Shown here piece after piece: positions 26,134 to 34,818 of a stretch of 64,000 nt of DNA. Made by a program: the position numbers and the translations under genes. The DNA comes from JALYRV01 sp040902895 (GTDB lineage: Bacteria > Acidobacteriota > Vicinamibacteria > Vicinamibacterales > SCN-69-37). Position 1 is the first letter of the stretch, and each line of letters starts with the position of its first letter. Below the pieces are notes generated by a model, which ran no database searches, was not told the origin of the DNA, and saw nothing but the letters and a program-made list of their open reading frames with translations. Location: NCBI GenBank assembly GCA_040902895.1, contig JBBDWL010000129.1, positions 11,738 through 75,737 on the forward strand, in the 5' to 3' direction.

Positions 26134-27192
26134 CTAACGGCCGTTAATTACCACGTCTCCGGAAAAACTGGTGGCCTCGATGCGGGCGCGACCGTCGCCG
26201 TACGTGCCGCGAATGGTGCGGTTGCGGCGCCCGGTCCTGCTGTCGACGCGCAGCTGCTGAAGGCCCGACCGCACTTCACCAGAGAAGCTCGACGCCTCGA
26301 TCTCGAAGCCCACGCCCGTGCCGACGGTCAGCCGCACATTGCCTGAATGGCTGCGGAAATCGTACCGGCCGGCCGGCGTGAGCGATCCGGTGTACTCGAC
26401 GTTGCCGCTCATCGTATGCAGGTCGGCCTGGTCGCACTGCAGATCGCGCGCGATGATAGATCCGCTGATCGATCCGAGATCGATGCGCCGCACTTTGATT
26501 CCGCGCGCGTGCACGTTGCCGCTGGTGCTCGAGAGCTCGACGACGGCATCATCCTGCGCCGACACCAGCTCCACGTTGCCCGAGATGGTCTGGCCATTGA
26601 TGACGCGGCCGGCATCCTGAATGCGAATGTCGCCGCTGATGGTGCCCAGCGCAAGCTCGCCGCGGATGCCCGAGACCGTGACACGTCCGGAGATGCTGTC
26701 GGTCTTGATGCGCGTGCCGGCAGGCGCCGTCACGCGATAGGCGGTCGACACGTTGATGTTGCGCCGCGTGGTGCGGCGTCGATCGTCTGGATAGCGCGCC
26801 CACACCTCGACGCGGCCCGCGCGCTCGATGACGTCCACCGGAACGAGCGCGAGCTGCGCGCGTGCATCGGCGTCGCTGGTGCCGCGGGCAGTCTTCAAGA
26901 TGTCAATCGTCGCCGTGTCGCCGCCGCCGGCCGCCACGGTGATGTCGCCGGCCATGTTATGGAGCTCCAGTGAGCCGCCGGCGCCAATTTTCACGGTGCG
27001 TGTCTGCCGCTCGGTTTGCTCGAAACGGTTCTCGCCGCGGTCGCGCTGATAGCGCATGACACGCGACGTCGGCACGGCCGCCCGGGCAGCGGACTCCTGC
27101 GTGCCGGCAAAGGCCAGAGCCGGCGCCGCGGGTAGCATGGCGCCCGCGAGCATGATGAGCGCCGCGGCGTGTCGTGTCTGGATCATGGTCAA
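26134..27192 (-). CDS. DUF4097 family (adhesin-like beta-helix) exported protein
   Basis: 352 residues. Signal peptide about 1-29, a charged linker, then repeated right-handed beta-helix-like rungs of about 20 residues with the DUF4097 signature S-x-S-G-x-V/I (DSISGRVTVSG, GTISGDIRIQDA, QTISGNVELVS, STSGNVHARG, TMSGNVEYTG, SHSGNVRLTVG, SFSGEVRSG, SFSGDVVING). Biochemical role of the family is unknown; such genes commonly accompany ECF sigma/anti-sigma pairs, as here (14 bp after the anti-sigma gene), so it is probably a regulon member. The start may be ATG 27192 or 27186. Confidence 0.85.
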   Translation of the reverse strand: MTMIQTRHAAALIMLAGAMLPAAPALAFAGTQESAARAAVPTSRVMRYQRDRGENRFEQTERQTRTVKIGAGGSLELHNMAGDITVAAGGGDTATIDILKTARGTSDADARAQLALVPVDVIERAGRVEVWARYPDDRRRTTRRNINVSTAYRVTAPAGTRIKTDSISGRVTVSGIRGELALGTISGDIRIQDAGRVINGQTISGNVELVSAQDDAVVELSSTSGNVHARGIKVRRIDLGSISGSIIARDLQCDQADLHTMSGNVEYTGSLTPAGRYDFRSHSGNVRLTVGTGVGFEIEASSFSGEVRSGLQQLRVDSRTGRRNRTIRGTYGDGRARIEATSFSGDVVINGR

Positions 27193-27206
27193 CCTGTCCC
27201 TCGGTG

Positions 27207-27968
27207 CTAGCCGCCGGCCAGGCGCGATGCGCCGGCCTGGTTTCCGCGGCCGATCTCGCTCACGAGCGAGATCGTGTTCTGCAACAGGGCCGCTTTCCTG
27301 CGCAGGGCTTCAAAAAGGCTTTCACGCGCGACCGCGCTGTTCGGCTGCGACTGCATCGCAGCGCGGCTTTCCCCAATCGCCTCATCGATCACTTCGAGAT
27401 TGCGATCCAGCATCGCGGCCACCTGCGGCTCGAGCAGATCCTTCTGGCTCGCGGCCGCTTTTTCGAGTCCTTCGATCGCACGCATGTACAGCTGCTCGGC
27501 CGCCTGAATGTCTCTCTGTGCGGTTTCGACGAGCGGTTCTGCGCTCGCGTTGCCCGCGCGTTCGGCGGCGGAGGCGCGTGGGAGCAGGACGCCGGTGCCG
27601 CCATCGACGGCGCTCGTCGCGCGCCAGGCGATCCACCCGCCGCCGGCAGCCACGGCAAACACGGCCGCCGCGACGAGGAGATGCCAGCGAGGGCGTCGCG
27701 CACGCGGCGCGGTCCCGGCAGCCTGATACCGAGCGATCAGATCAGTGTTGTCGTGGCGCCACCGGCCCGCCACCTGCAGCCATACATGCGCCGGGGGCTC
27801 GATGGGTTTCACCGCGGCGGCCGCGTCGACGATCGCCGCGAGATCCGCCGCCAGGCCGCGGCACGATGCGCAATCCGCGAGATGGCGATCCATCTCACGC
27901 GCGATCACCGGATCGAGCGCGCCGTCCATCTGCTCCTGCAGCCGCTCGTGTGTCACTTCGCAAGTCAT
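27207..27968 (-). CDS. anti-sigma factor with zinc-finger (ZAS/zf-HC2) domain
   Basis: 253 residues. The N-terminal domain carries the zinc-binding anti-sigma motif His-x3-Cys-x2-Cys in REMDRHLADCASC (about 24-36). A single transmembrane helix follows at about 98-116 (WHLLVAAAVFAVAAGGGW), leaving an extracytoplasmic helical region of about 130 residues (sensor part). It would hold the ECF sigma factor encoded three bases upstream inactive at the membrane until an envelope or redox signal releases it. Operon position fits the standard sigma/anti-sigma pair. Confidence 0.9.
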   Translation of the reverse strand: MTCEVTHERLQEQMDGALDPVIAREMDRHLADCASCRGLAADLAAIVDAAAAVKPIEPPAHVWLQVAGRWRHDNTDLIARYQAAGTAPRARRPRWHLLVAAAVFAVAAGGGWIAWRATSAVDGGTGVLLPRASAAERAGNASAEPLVETAQRDIQAAEQLYMRAIEGLEKAAASQKDLLEPQVAAMLDRNLEVIDEAIGESRAAMQSQPNSAVARESLFEALRRKAALLQNTISLVSEIGRGNQAGASRLAGG

Positions 27969-27971
27969 GGT

Positions 27972-28559
27972 TTATACGGTTTGCGGCCCCAACAATTTTC
28001 GCAGCTTCAGCCGCGCTTTGTGCACCTGCGATTTCGAGGTGCCTTCCGAAATCCCCAGCATCGATCCCACCTCGCCATGCTCGAAGCCTTCGACATCGTG
28101 CAGCAGAAACGCCGCGCGGCAGCCGTCAGGCAGCCGCGCGATGGCGCGCTCGAGATCGATCTGATGCACGGCGCCGACCGCCGGTCCAGACGAGGGCGAG
28201 ACCGGCTCGATCGCGTTGTCGTCTTCGAGCGATGTCGTGGCCTGCGTCATGCGCGACGATTTGCTGCGCAGATGATCGAGGCACAGATTGGTCGCGAGCC
28301 GGAACAACCACGTGCTCAGCCGCGCATCCCCCCGATAACTCTTCAGCTTGCGATGGGCCGTCAGGAAAATATCCTGCAGCATGTCTTCGGCCTCGGTTCG
28401 ATTGCCCAGCATCCGGACGCTCAGGCCGAACAGCCGCGACGAATGCTCACGATAAAGCGCCTCGAACGCCTCGAAATCGCCCGCCTGGCAGCGCTCCGCC
28501 AATGCGAGGTCATCCTGATAGACCGTTCCGATCACGCTCGAATCCTTAGACGGGATCAT
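27972..28559 (-). CDS. RNA polymerase ECF-type sigma factor
   Basis: 195 residues from ATG 28559 (a GTG at 28589 would overlap the upstream gene by 13 bases; neither start has a good SD). Region 2: FEALYREHSSRLFGLSVRMLGNRTEAEDMLQDIFLTAH and STWLFRLATNLCLDHLR; region 4: AIARLPDGCRAAFLLHDVEGFEHGEVGSMLGISEGTSKSQVHKAR, a helix-turn-helix for the -35 element. Regions 1.1 and 3 are absent, as in group 4 sigmas. It is paired with the zinc-finger anti-sigma downstream. Confidence 0.92.
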   Translation of the reverse strand: MIPSKDSSVIGTVYQDDLALAERCQAGDFEAFEALYREHSSRLFGLSVRMLGNRTEAEDMLQDIFLTAHRKLKSYRGDARLSTWLFRLATNLCLDHLRSKSSRMTQATTSLEDDNAIEPVSPSSGPAVGAVHQIDLERAIARLPDGCRAAFLLHDVEGFEHGEVGSMLGISEGTSKSQVHKARLKLRKLLGPQTV

Positions 28560-28576
28560 GGGGGTGCCGCGTTGCC

Positions 28577-28879
28577 TCAACGCGTCCACCGCGCCTGGCC
28601 GAAGCCGCGGACCCTCCCGTTGATGACGATGAGGCCCTCGGCCCGCAGGCGTTGGGCCTTCAGGTGGGGATCATGGCCGAATCCGCCGAGCCGGCCACCC
28701 GCCGCGATCACGCGATGCGCGGGCACTGACGGATCGTCGAGCAGGCGCATGATCGTGCCCACGGCGCGGTGCGCGCGCGGCCGTCCGGCCATGGCTGCCA
28801 CGTCACCGTAGGTCGCCACCCGCCCGCGCGGAATCTTCCGCACGACCGTGTGCACCCGGGACCTGAATTCTGAATTCAC
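28577..28879 (-). CDS. alkyltransferase-like protein (ATL; MGMT family lacking the active Cys)
   Basis: 100 residues of the DNA-binding domain of O6-alkylguanine-DNA alkyltransferase: KIPRGRVATYGDVAAMAG (helix-turn-helix), RPRAHRAVGTIM with the arginine finger, and VPAHRVIAAGG where MGMT has PCHRV. Ala54 replaces the alkyl-accepting Cys, which defines ATL proteins: they bind O6-alkylguanine and hand the lesion to nucleotide excision repair instead of repairing it. The full 100-residue length matches E. coli YbaZ. First gene of the sigma/anti-sigma unit. Confidence 0.9.
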   Translation of the reverse strand: MNSEFRSRVHTVVRKIPRGRVATYGDVAAMAGRPRAHRAVGTIMRLLDDPSVPAHRVIAAGGRLGGFGHDPHLKAQRLRAEGLIVINGRVRGFGQARWTR

Positions 28880-28885
28880 TGATGG

Positions 28886-28979
28886 GAAATTCTACCCGGC
28901 TTATTTTCCCGTCCTTCGAGTCATCTCGCGCGGTTGTGTCATGACTCTTTGGACACAAAAATAAGCCGGGTAGAATTTC
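28886..28979. repeat. 22-bp perfect inverted repeat with nested repeats
   Basis: Arms 28886-28907 and 28958-28979 are exact reverse complements (core TTCTACCCGGCTTATTTT). Inside, GAGTCAT/ATGACTC and TGTGTC/GACACA form smaller inverted repeats. The right arm covers two bases of the stop codon of the barrel-protein gene (28978-28980), so it may terminate the long minus-strand operon. A mobile or REP-like origin is possible. Confidence 0.75.
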
Positions 28980-29739
28980 AGAAAATTATGCGAAGTCCCA
29001 GCCCGGCCTGCACGCCGCCGACGGTGACGTTCACGTCGCGGTCGCCCGGTGTGAAGGGCAGCGTCGCCTGGGTGTACCGCACGATCGCGCCTGCGCCCAG
29101 CGATCGCGAGAAGCGCCACGACACATCCAGGCTCGCGTTGAAGCCGAGGCCCGACGCCGACTCGTTGTCGATATCGACGCCGCGGAACGTCGCCTCGTCG
29201 AACGGATACGCGTGATCGTACAGAACGTCGTTCACGAAACTCTGCTCGACCTGAAAGAACGTGGCACCGGCCCCAATCACCGCCTGGATGGTGCGCCGCA
29301 CCGGCACGAAGTAAAGGAGGTTGCCGTGGATCGTCGTTTCTTTGCGCCTCAGCCCAGCGTCGCCCGTGACTTCCCGATGCTTGTTGAAATCCAGCGGGTG
29401 CGGAATCCGCGCGGTGACGCGGCCGCCGTTGCGCAACGGCGCGGCGTACGTCGAAATGCCGGCGCCGATGCCGATGTTGCGCCACAGGCGGACGCCGCCC
29501 GAGCCGTCGAGCGCCAGCGCCGGCGTGGCGTCGAACATCGTCTCGATCGCGCCCGTTTCGACGAACTCCTCGAACTCGACCCGTTCGGTGAAGGAGCTCG
29601 TCGTGGCCTGAAAAACGCCGTTCACGGACAGGAACCCGCGCGTGGCCGCCGGCGCCTGAAAGCGGCCTTGTGCAGCGGCGTCCGTGCACGCGAGGCCGGT
29701 CAGGCCCGCCGCCAGGCACGCGGCAATGGTGATTCTCAC
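28978..29739 (-). CDS. outer-membrane beta-barrel protein, hypothetical
   Basis: 253 residues. Signal peptide MRITIAACLAAGLTGLACTDAAAQ (no lipobox), then alternating amphipathic strands (GGVRLWRNIGIGAGISTYA, GNLLYFVPVRRTIQAVIGAGATFF, GLGFNASLDVSWRFSRSLGAGAIVRYT) ending GGVQAGLGLRIIF with a terminal Phe. A predicted 8-12-stranded barrel of unknown function. It overlaps the M4 protease gene by four bases (29736-29739), so the two are coupled. Its stop lies in a long inverted repeat. Confidence 0.78.
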   Translation of the reverse strand: MRITIAACLAAGLTGLACTDAAAQGRFQAPAATRGFLSVNGVFQATTSSFTERVEFEEFVETGAIETMFDATPALALDGSGGVRLWRNIGIGAGISTYAAPLRNGGRVTARIPHPLDFNKHREVTGDAGLRRKETTIHGNLLYFVPVRRTIQAVIGAGATFFQVEQSFVNDVLYDHAYPFDEATFRGVDIDNESASGLGFNASLDVSWRFSRSLGAGAIVRYTQATLPFTPGDRDVNVTVGGVQAGLGLRIIF

Positions 29740-31361
29740 TGGACGCCGACCGCCGTCCAGGCCTGCGCGACCGCCGTTTCGGCCGGGCTGTTGGCGCCGT
29801 ACAGATCGCGCGCCGCCTGCAGGGTGATGGCCCGCGCCTGCGAGAAGTTCGTGTTCGACGGCATGAGCTCGGTGAACGCGCGATAGAAGACCTTTTCGAT
29901 TTGCTCGCGATTCGCGAAGCCGACGCCCTGCACCGCGGCTCCGGTGCGCGGATGCGGCCCGCCCTCGATCGCCAGGTAGAAGGCGAGATTCGAGATCCCG
30001 GAGTTGCTGTGTACGCCGCCATTGTCGGCTGGGCCCGTAAACCGGATGGAGTAATGATCCGGGTCGCCGTACGACGCGGGATTCGCAAGGTTGCGCAAGC
30101 CGCCCGGCCTGATGACGTCTTCGGCGATCAGCCAGTCGGCCTGCAGACTGCCGGTGCCGCGATTCTGAAAGAAGAACTCCGCCGCCGCGCCCATCATGTC
30201 TGAGAACGACTCGTTCAGCGCGCCGGATTCCCCTTCGTAGATCAGATCCGACGAGTATTCGGTGACGCCATGCGTCAGCTCGTGCGCGACGACGTCGAGG
30301 GCGCCTGCCAGAAAATCCCAGCTCTGACCGCCCGCGCGGAGGCCCGGAGGAAGACCTTCGCCATAGATCATGAGGCCGCCTCCGAAATATGCCGCGTTCA
30401 GATAGAAGAGCTCGATCACTTCCGCCGGATGCGAGAACAGGTCCTCGCGGTGCACCGGATGCACCAGCGAGACGAGACGCAGGTCGTTGTTGTTGAGGCC
30501 GTGCCGGCCGAACCGCTTGAAAAAATAGTCGTACGTGAACCCGCTATACGCGTGAGCGTCGACGGCAGCCGGATCCGTCCACACATTGTCGGCGTCGGCC
30601 GCGAGATCGTTGTTGCCGAGCGACACGCGCCCGTTCAGGAACGCCTCGACGCGGGTGAGGTTGCCTTTCATGTCGAACGTGAGGATGTCGGGCGGCCGCA
30701 GCTCGTCGCGCGCGAGGAACCCGCTGCCCTCGGGCCGCACGCTCATCTTCTTGTCGTCGCCGAGCACGCCTGTGCCGCGGCCGACGGCGCTTTGCGTTTT
30801 GATCTCGTTGCGCGCCTTGACGAGCGCGCCCGTACCGGCGTCGATGAAGTACGACATCAGCGTGCCGGCGGCCAGCGAAAACACGCGCTCGTGCCAGACG
30901 AGCGCGAACGCGCCGCTCTCGAGCGGCAGCACGATCAATTCCGGCTGTCGCGTCTCGCCAAGCGTGGCGCCGCCCAGCTCTTCGATCCGCCGCTTGGCGT
31001 CGGCCTGCGCGAGGGCCGGTGCCGTGTCGACCGCGATGCCGTCGTAGATGGTGCCGAAGATGGATATCGTCTGGCCGGTGCTGTCGCGCTGGCGCGCGAC
31101 GTCGGCGCCGTACACGCGCACGCCGGCAAAGTACTGATCGAATCGTTCATGCGTCCGGCCCGGGATCAGCATGTCGTCGCGGACGCTCCGCAGCCGCAGA
31201 TCGCCCGTACGGATGTCCGCCGCCACGCGGCGATCCCAATCGCGAAGCGCGTTCAGGCCGCGGGGCGTGACTCGCGGCTCCTGCGCTGTGGCAGCGCTCG
31301 CCGCAGAGAACAAGCCGAGCAAAAGGGCGACGAGGCGGAATGTCTTGAGCCGCACGAACAC
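29736..31361 (-). CDS. M4 family zinc metallopeptidase (thermolysin-like), secreted
   Basis: 541 residues: signal peptide about 1-27, an FTP/PepSY-type propeptide (about 30-180), and a catalytic domain with HELTH at 360-364, the third zinc ligand Glu384 in GALNESFSD, and the catalytic His region GGVHSNSGISNLAFYLA. The propeptide suggests a self-processing zymogen. It degrades extracellular protein at hydrophobic P1' residues, by family knowledge. Located 11 bp downstream of the phosphatase gene in the long minus-strand operon. Confidence 0.94.
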   Translation of the reverse strand: MFVRLKTFRLVALLLGLFSAASAATAQEPRVTPRGLNALRDWDRRVAADIRTGDLRLRSVRDDMLIPGRTHERFDQYFAGVRVYGADVARQRDSTGQTISIFGTIYDGIAVDTAPALAQADAKRRIEELGGATLGETRQPELIVLPLESGAFALVWHERVFSLAAGTLMSYFIDAGTGALVKARNEIKTQSAVGRGTGVLGDDKKMSVRPEGSGFLARDELRPPDILTFDMKGNLTRVEAFLNGRVSLGNNDLAADADNVWTDPAAVDAHAYSGFTYDYFFKRFGRHGLNNNDLRLVSLVHPVHREDLFSHPAEVIELFYLNAAYFGGGLMIYGEGLPPGLRAGGQSWDFLAGALDVVAHELTHGVTEYSSDLIYEGESGALNESFSDMMGAAAEFFFQNRGTGSLQADWLIAEDVIRPGGLRNLANPASYGDPDHYSIRFTGPADNGGVHSNSGISNLAFYLAIEGGPHPRTGAAVQGVGFANREQIEKVFYRAFTELMPSNTNFSQARAITLQAARDLYGANSPAETAVAQAWTAVGVQ

Positions 31362-31372
31362 CTCCCGCGCTG

Positions 31373-33001
31373 CTATTTCACGGCCGCGTCGAGACTGCGG
31401 CCGTGCGGGCGATCGAGCGCGACACCGGTCAGCCGCGACCAGGTCGCGGGGATGTCGAGCGGCGAGACCGGCACGGCGTACGTCCCGGCCTTGAACGGAC
31501 TGCCAAACAGCATAACCGGGACGCGACGGTCGTAGTCGTAATACGTGCCGTGCGAGGCTGCGTCGGTCGAGGCCGTGTGATGTTCGCGCAACAGGAGCAT
31601 GAGATCGCCGGAACGGCCGGGGTAGTAGCTCAACAGGACGGCGCGCATCATCGGGTCGTCCGACCCGCGCTCCCGCGCCATGTCCGCGCCGCTCATCACC
31701 CGCAGCACCGATGGCAGCGCTTCAATGCCCGTCTTGAGTTTCGCGAGCGTCGCAGGCTCCTTCATCAGCCGCGTGAGCGACGCGGCGGTCAGATAGACCT
31801 CCGTATAAAGCTCGTGGTCGACGTACGTTCCGTCGCCCCACGTCTTGTCGAGCGTATCTTCGATGATTGTGGTGACCGCGCCGCGAGGCAGGCGTCCGCC
31901 CGGTACGCCCGGCGTTTCGGGAACTTCGCCGACGCCATGATCCGAGGTCAGCGCGAGCACATAGTTGGCGCGGCCGACCGTGGCGTCGAGATGATCGAGC
32001 AGCCGTCCGATGGTTTCGTCCGCCCTGATCAGCACGTCCTGCACCTCGTGGCTGCGGGGGCCGAATTTGTGGCCGACAAGATCGAGCGCGGAAAAACTGA
32101 CGGCAAGATAGTCGGTGCCGTCACTCCGGCCGAGTCCGAGGGCGTCGATGGCGGCGATGGCCATCTGCCCCAGATAGGCATCGCTCAGCGGACTGCGCTG
32201 CCAGCGATCGTAGAACGTCCCATCCGCGACGGCCCCGTTCGAAAGTGCGTGAGGGAAGCGCGGAGTCCAGCCGGATGGCGGGCGCTCGCCGATTCCTGCG
32301 TCAGTGCCCTGATACGCCGGCGCCGGGCGGGCGCGCGTCCAGCTCTCCGCCACCGCGCGCTCAATCGGGTTGGCCTTCAGGTACTCGGCAAGCCATGCGG
32401 GATGTCCATATGCGGAGGACGTCGCAAATGTGCCCGACGGATCCATCCACACGACGGCATCACCGGTGTGTCCGGCAAGGGCGATTGCGGAGCGGGCCTT
32501 CAGCGACAGCGACACGACGCGGCCCGCGCCCGCGGGCTGCGAGGCGCGCAGCCGTTCGGCGAACGTCTGCGCCATCTGCCAGCGCGCGCTATATCCACTG
32601 GTGACCGGTTTCGTGAAGCCCATTCCCGTCACATCCGGATCCGACGTGCATGGCGTGCGGCGGCGCGTCTGCCGGTCCCACCACTCGTTGAGTGCCATGC
32701 CATGCACGGCCGGCACCGTTCCGGTGCCGATGCTCGCGTGTCCCGGGCATGTCGCGGTGCCGGCGAACGGGTAGCGCGCGTTCGTAAAATGCGCGCCCTC
32801 GGTCATCAGCCGGCGCAACCCGGCGGTCCATTGCGCGCCGTACCGGGCGGGATAATCGGCCCGCAGCTGATCGAGCACGAGCTGCACGATCAATTTCGGC
32901 GGCGCAGCCCTGGGCCCGTCGAAGGGCGCCACCTTCGCGCCGCCCGCGGGCGAGAGCAGAACGAGCGATGCGGCACAGACGAACAGAAGTTTCTGGATCA
33001 T
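31373..33001 (-). CDS. alkaline phosphatase superfamily protein, PafA-like
   Basis: 542 residues with a signal peptide (about 1-22). The alkaline phosphatase/nucleotide pyrophosphatase core shows DQLRADYPARY (first metal site), ARYPFAGTATCPGHAS with the nucleophile near Thr84 as in PafA (Ca-independent phosphate-irrepressible phosphatase), YLAVSFSALDLVGHKFGP and ALTSDHGVGEVPE for the second metal site. Probably periplasmic phosphomonoesterase, releasing phosphate from nucleotides and sugars. Overlaps the upstream membrane-protein gene by four bases. Confidence 0.87.
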   Translation of the reverse strand: MIQKLLFVCAASLVLLSPAGGAKVAPFDGPRAAPPKLIVQLVLDQLRADYPARYGAQWTAGLRRLMTEGAHFTNARYPFAGTATCPGHASIGTGTVPAVHGMALNEWWDRQTRRRTPCTSDPDVTGMGFTKPVTSGYSARWQMAQTFAERLRASQPAGAGRVVSLSLKARSAIALAGHTGDAVVWMDPSGTFATSSAYGHPAWLAEYLKANPIERAVAESWTRARPAPAYQGTDAGIGERPPSGWTPRFPHALSNGAVADGTFYDRWQRSPLSDAYLGQMAIAAIDALGLGRSDGTDYLAVSFSALDLVGHKFGPRSHEVQDVLIRADETIGRLLDHLDATVGRANYVLALTSDHGVGEVPETPGVPGGRLPRGAVTTIIEDTLDKTWGDGTYVDHELYTEVYLTAASLTRLMKEPATLAKLKTGIEALPSVLRVMSGADMARERGSDDPMMRAVLLSYYPGRSGDLMLLLREHHTASTDAASHGTYYDYDRRVPVMLFGSPFKAGTYAVPVSPLDIPATWSRLTGVALDRPHGRSLDAAVK

Positions 33002-33450
33002 CGGCGGACCACCGGCGCGAAACAGATTGCGGCGAAGAGGAGATCGAATGACGCGCCGCCGACGGCAAGCCAGCGCGGGGCAAGGACGGGCAGCAGCCCG
33101 GGGCGGTGGGCGATGTCGACCAGCGCGTGCGCCGCGAACGCCAGCGCGAGCATCATCAGCGCGCGGCGCGGCTCGCTGAGCTGCGCCAGCAGCGACACGC
33201 CCGCAAACGCGCCGGCCAGCGCCACGTCGGGCGCGGCGCCCGGTGTCGCCTCCGACGCGGCCGCCAGCCCGGCATACACGGCCGCATTGAGCGCGAGCAG
33301 CGTGGCCGCGGCCTGGCTCAAACGCAGCTCGCCGACGACGCGCCGGGGATCATCATGCGCAAAGCGCGTGAGCCGCCACGAGAACAGGGCAAGCGGCGCC
33401 CCGAACATCACGGCCATCACGAGAAAGAAGACAGCGACCTCGCTGGGCAC
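32998..33450 (-). CDS. integral membrane protein, hypothetical
   Basis: 150 residues with about four transmembrane helices (VFFLVMAVMFGAPLALF; AATLLALNAAVYAGLA; DVALAGAFAGVSLLAQL; ALMMLALAFAAHALVDIAH and a C-terminal GGASFDLLFAAICFAPV). Family not recognised. It starts 12 bases after the second HD-GYP gene and overlaps the phosphatase gene by four bases, linking the HD-GYP/HEAT block to the downstream enzyme genes. Confidence 0.75.
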   Translation of the reverse strand: MPSEVAVFFLVMAVMFGAPLALFSWRLTRFAHDDPRRVVGELRLSQAAATLLALNAAVYAGLAAASEATPGAAPDVALAGAFAGVSLLAQLSEPRRALMMLALAFAAHALVDIAHRPGLLPVLAPRWLAVGGASFDLLFAAICFAPVVRR

Positions 33451-33462
33451 CCGGCAGCGAGT

Positions 33463-34818
33463 CTATCCGAGCATGCGCGCCGGATCGAGCCCGACGGTCG
33501 CCGGATCGACAACGGAGGCCACGGTCAGATGCTCGCCGGCTTCCTGCCAGAGATCGATCTCCTCGCCGCCGATGACCGGTGCCGCCGCCGCATCGAAGAG
33601 CACCCGGACGGTCGGCCGATCCGGGCTTGGCGCGTGAATGCCCGTGACGACCGCCATCCGGCCGTCCGACAGCGCGACCAGCGTGCCGGGCGGGTAGATG
33701 CCCATCAATTGCACGAAGCGGCGCACGAGATGCTGATCGAACTGCATGCCGTCGTTCCGCTTCAGCACGGCAAGGATGCGATCGGTCGGAAACGCTTCCT
33801 GGTATTCCCGCTGCGATCGCATGGCATCGTACACGTCGGCCACGCTGCACAGCATCGTGGCGAGATTGAGCGTGTCGCGCGTCACGCCCTCGGGGTATCC
33901 CTGGCCGTCGAGCCGCAGATGGTGCTCGAACGCCACGACCGGTGAGAGCGCCGGCATCTCGGGCGTCTGCCGCAGCAGCGCGGCGCCGTCGATGGTGTGC
34001 CGCTTCATGATGGCGAACTCGCGATCGTCGAGCTTCGACGGCTTGTTGAGGATGTCTTTCGGCGTTTTCACCTTGCCGATGTCGTGCATCAGCGCGGCCA
34101 GCCCGAACTCGCGCAAGAGCCGTCCTTCGATGCCGAGCGCGCGCGCCTGGGCCATCGTGAGAATCGACACGTTCACCATGTGCGTGAAGGTGTAGTTGTC
34201 GTACTTCTTCATCGCCGCAAGCGCGATGAGCGCCGTGCGATTCTCGGTGACGGCGTCCGCGAGGTTTTCGATGGAGGCGGCCGCCGCTTTGACATCAGGG
34301 CGTCCTTCCATCAGCGCCGACTCCCACACGGTCTCGGCCTGTCCCACCGCGTCGCCGTACAGCCGCTGGAGCGTCCCCCGATCCCCGCCTCCCGGCGCCG
34401 GCGCATCATCGTCGCTCGCCAGCCGGCCGATGCGGATGTTGGCGGAGTTCAGGGTCAAGGCGGTGTCGGTGCCGGCAATCGATTTCGCGAGCGCGGCCAT
34501 GAAGGTTTCGAGCTCCCGCGGCGCGGCGCCGCGGCTGATCGCGATGCGCTCGATGCCCGCGCGTTTGAGCCGATCGATCAGCTCGATCATCTGTCCGGCC
34601 AGGCGGGGCAGCGGCAGGTCGCCCACCACGACCTGACCGGCGACGAGACCAATCACGACCGTCGGGTTTTGCTGATGCAGCGTCTCGAGCGCGGCGAGAA
34701 GTCCGGCCGTCTGCCGCGCGACGATCGGATGCGACGGCGCGTAGAGCTGCGCGGCGCGCAGGCCGCCTGACAGCCGGCGCACCAGTTCCTCGGACGCGGC
34801 GACGATCTGATCGCTCAT
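33463..34818 (-). CDS. HD-GYP domain protein, copy B
   Basis: 451 residues. The first roughly 130 residues are a domain shared with the three neighbours (LYAPSHPIVAR..., VVIGLVAGQVVVGDLPL, GIERIAISRGAAPRELETF). An HD-GYP domain follows: HMVNVS (His213), LMHDIGKV (His245-Asp246), KRHTIDGAALL, EHHLRLDGQGYPEG (HH 299-300, GYP 307-309). The metal ligands are intact and the GYP loop nearly canonical, so c-di-GMP (or 3',3'-cGAMP) hydrolysis is plausible. About 370-450 is a beta-rich tail (GTLVALSDGRMAVVTGI). Overlaps the HEAT gene upstream by four bases. Paralogue of the gene at 37000. Confidence 0.88.
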   Translation of the reverse strand: MSDQIVAASEELVRRLSGGLRAAQLYAPSHPIVARQTAGLLAALETLHQQNPTVVIGLVAGQVVVGDLPLPRLAGQMIELIDRLKRAGIERIAISRGAAPRELETFMAALAKSIAGTDTALTLNSANIRIGRLASDDDAPAPGGGDRGTLQRLYGDAVGQAETVWESALMEGRPDVKAAAASIENLADAVTENRTALIALAAMKKYDNYTFTHMVNVSILTMAQARALGIEGRLLREFGLAALMHDIGKVKTPKDILNKPSKLDDREFAIMKRHTIDGAALLRQTPEMPALSPVVAFEHHLRLDGQGYPEGVTRDTLNLATMLCSVADVYDAMRSQREYQEAFPTDRILAVLKRNDGMQFDQHLVRRFVQLMGIYPPGTLVALSDGRMAVVTGIHAPSPDRPTVRVLFDAAAAPVIGGEEIDLWQEAGEHLTVASVVDPATVGLDPARMLG

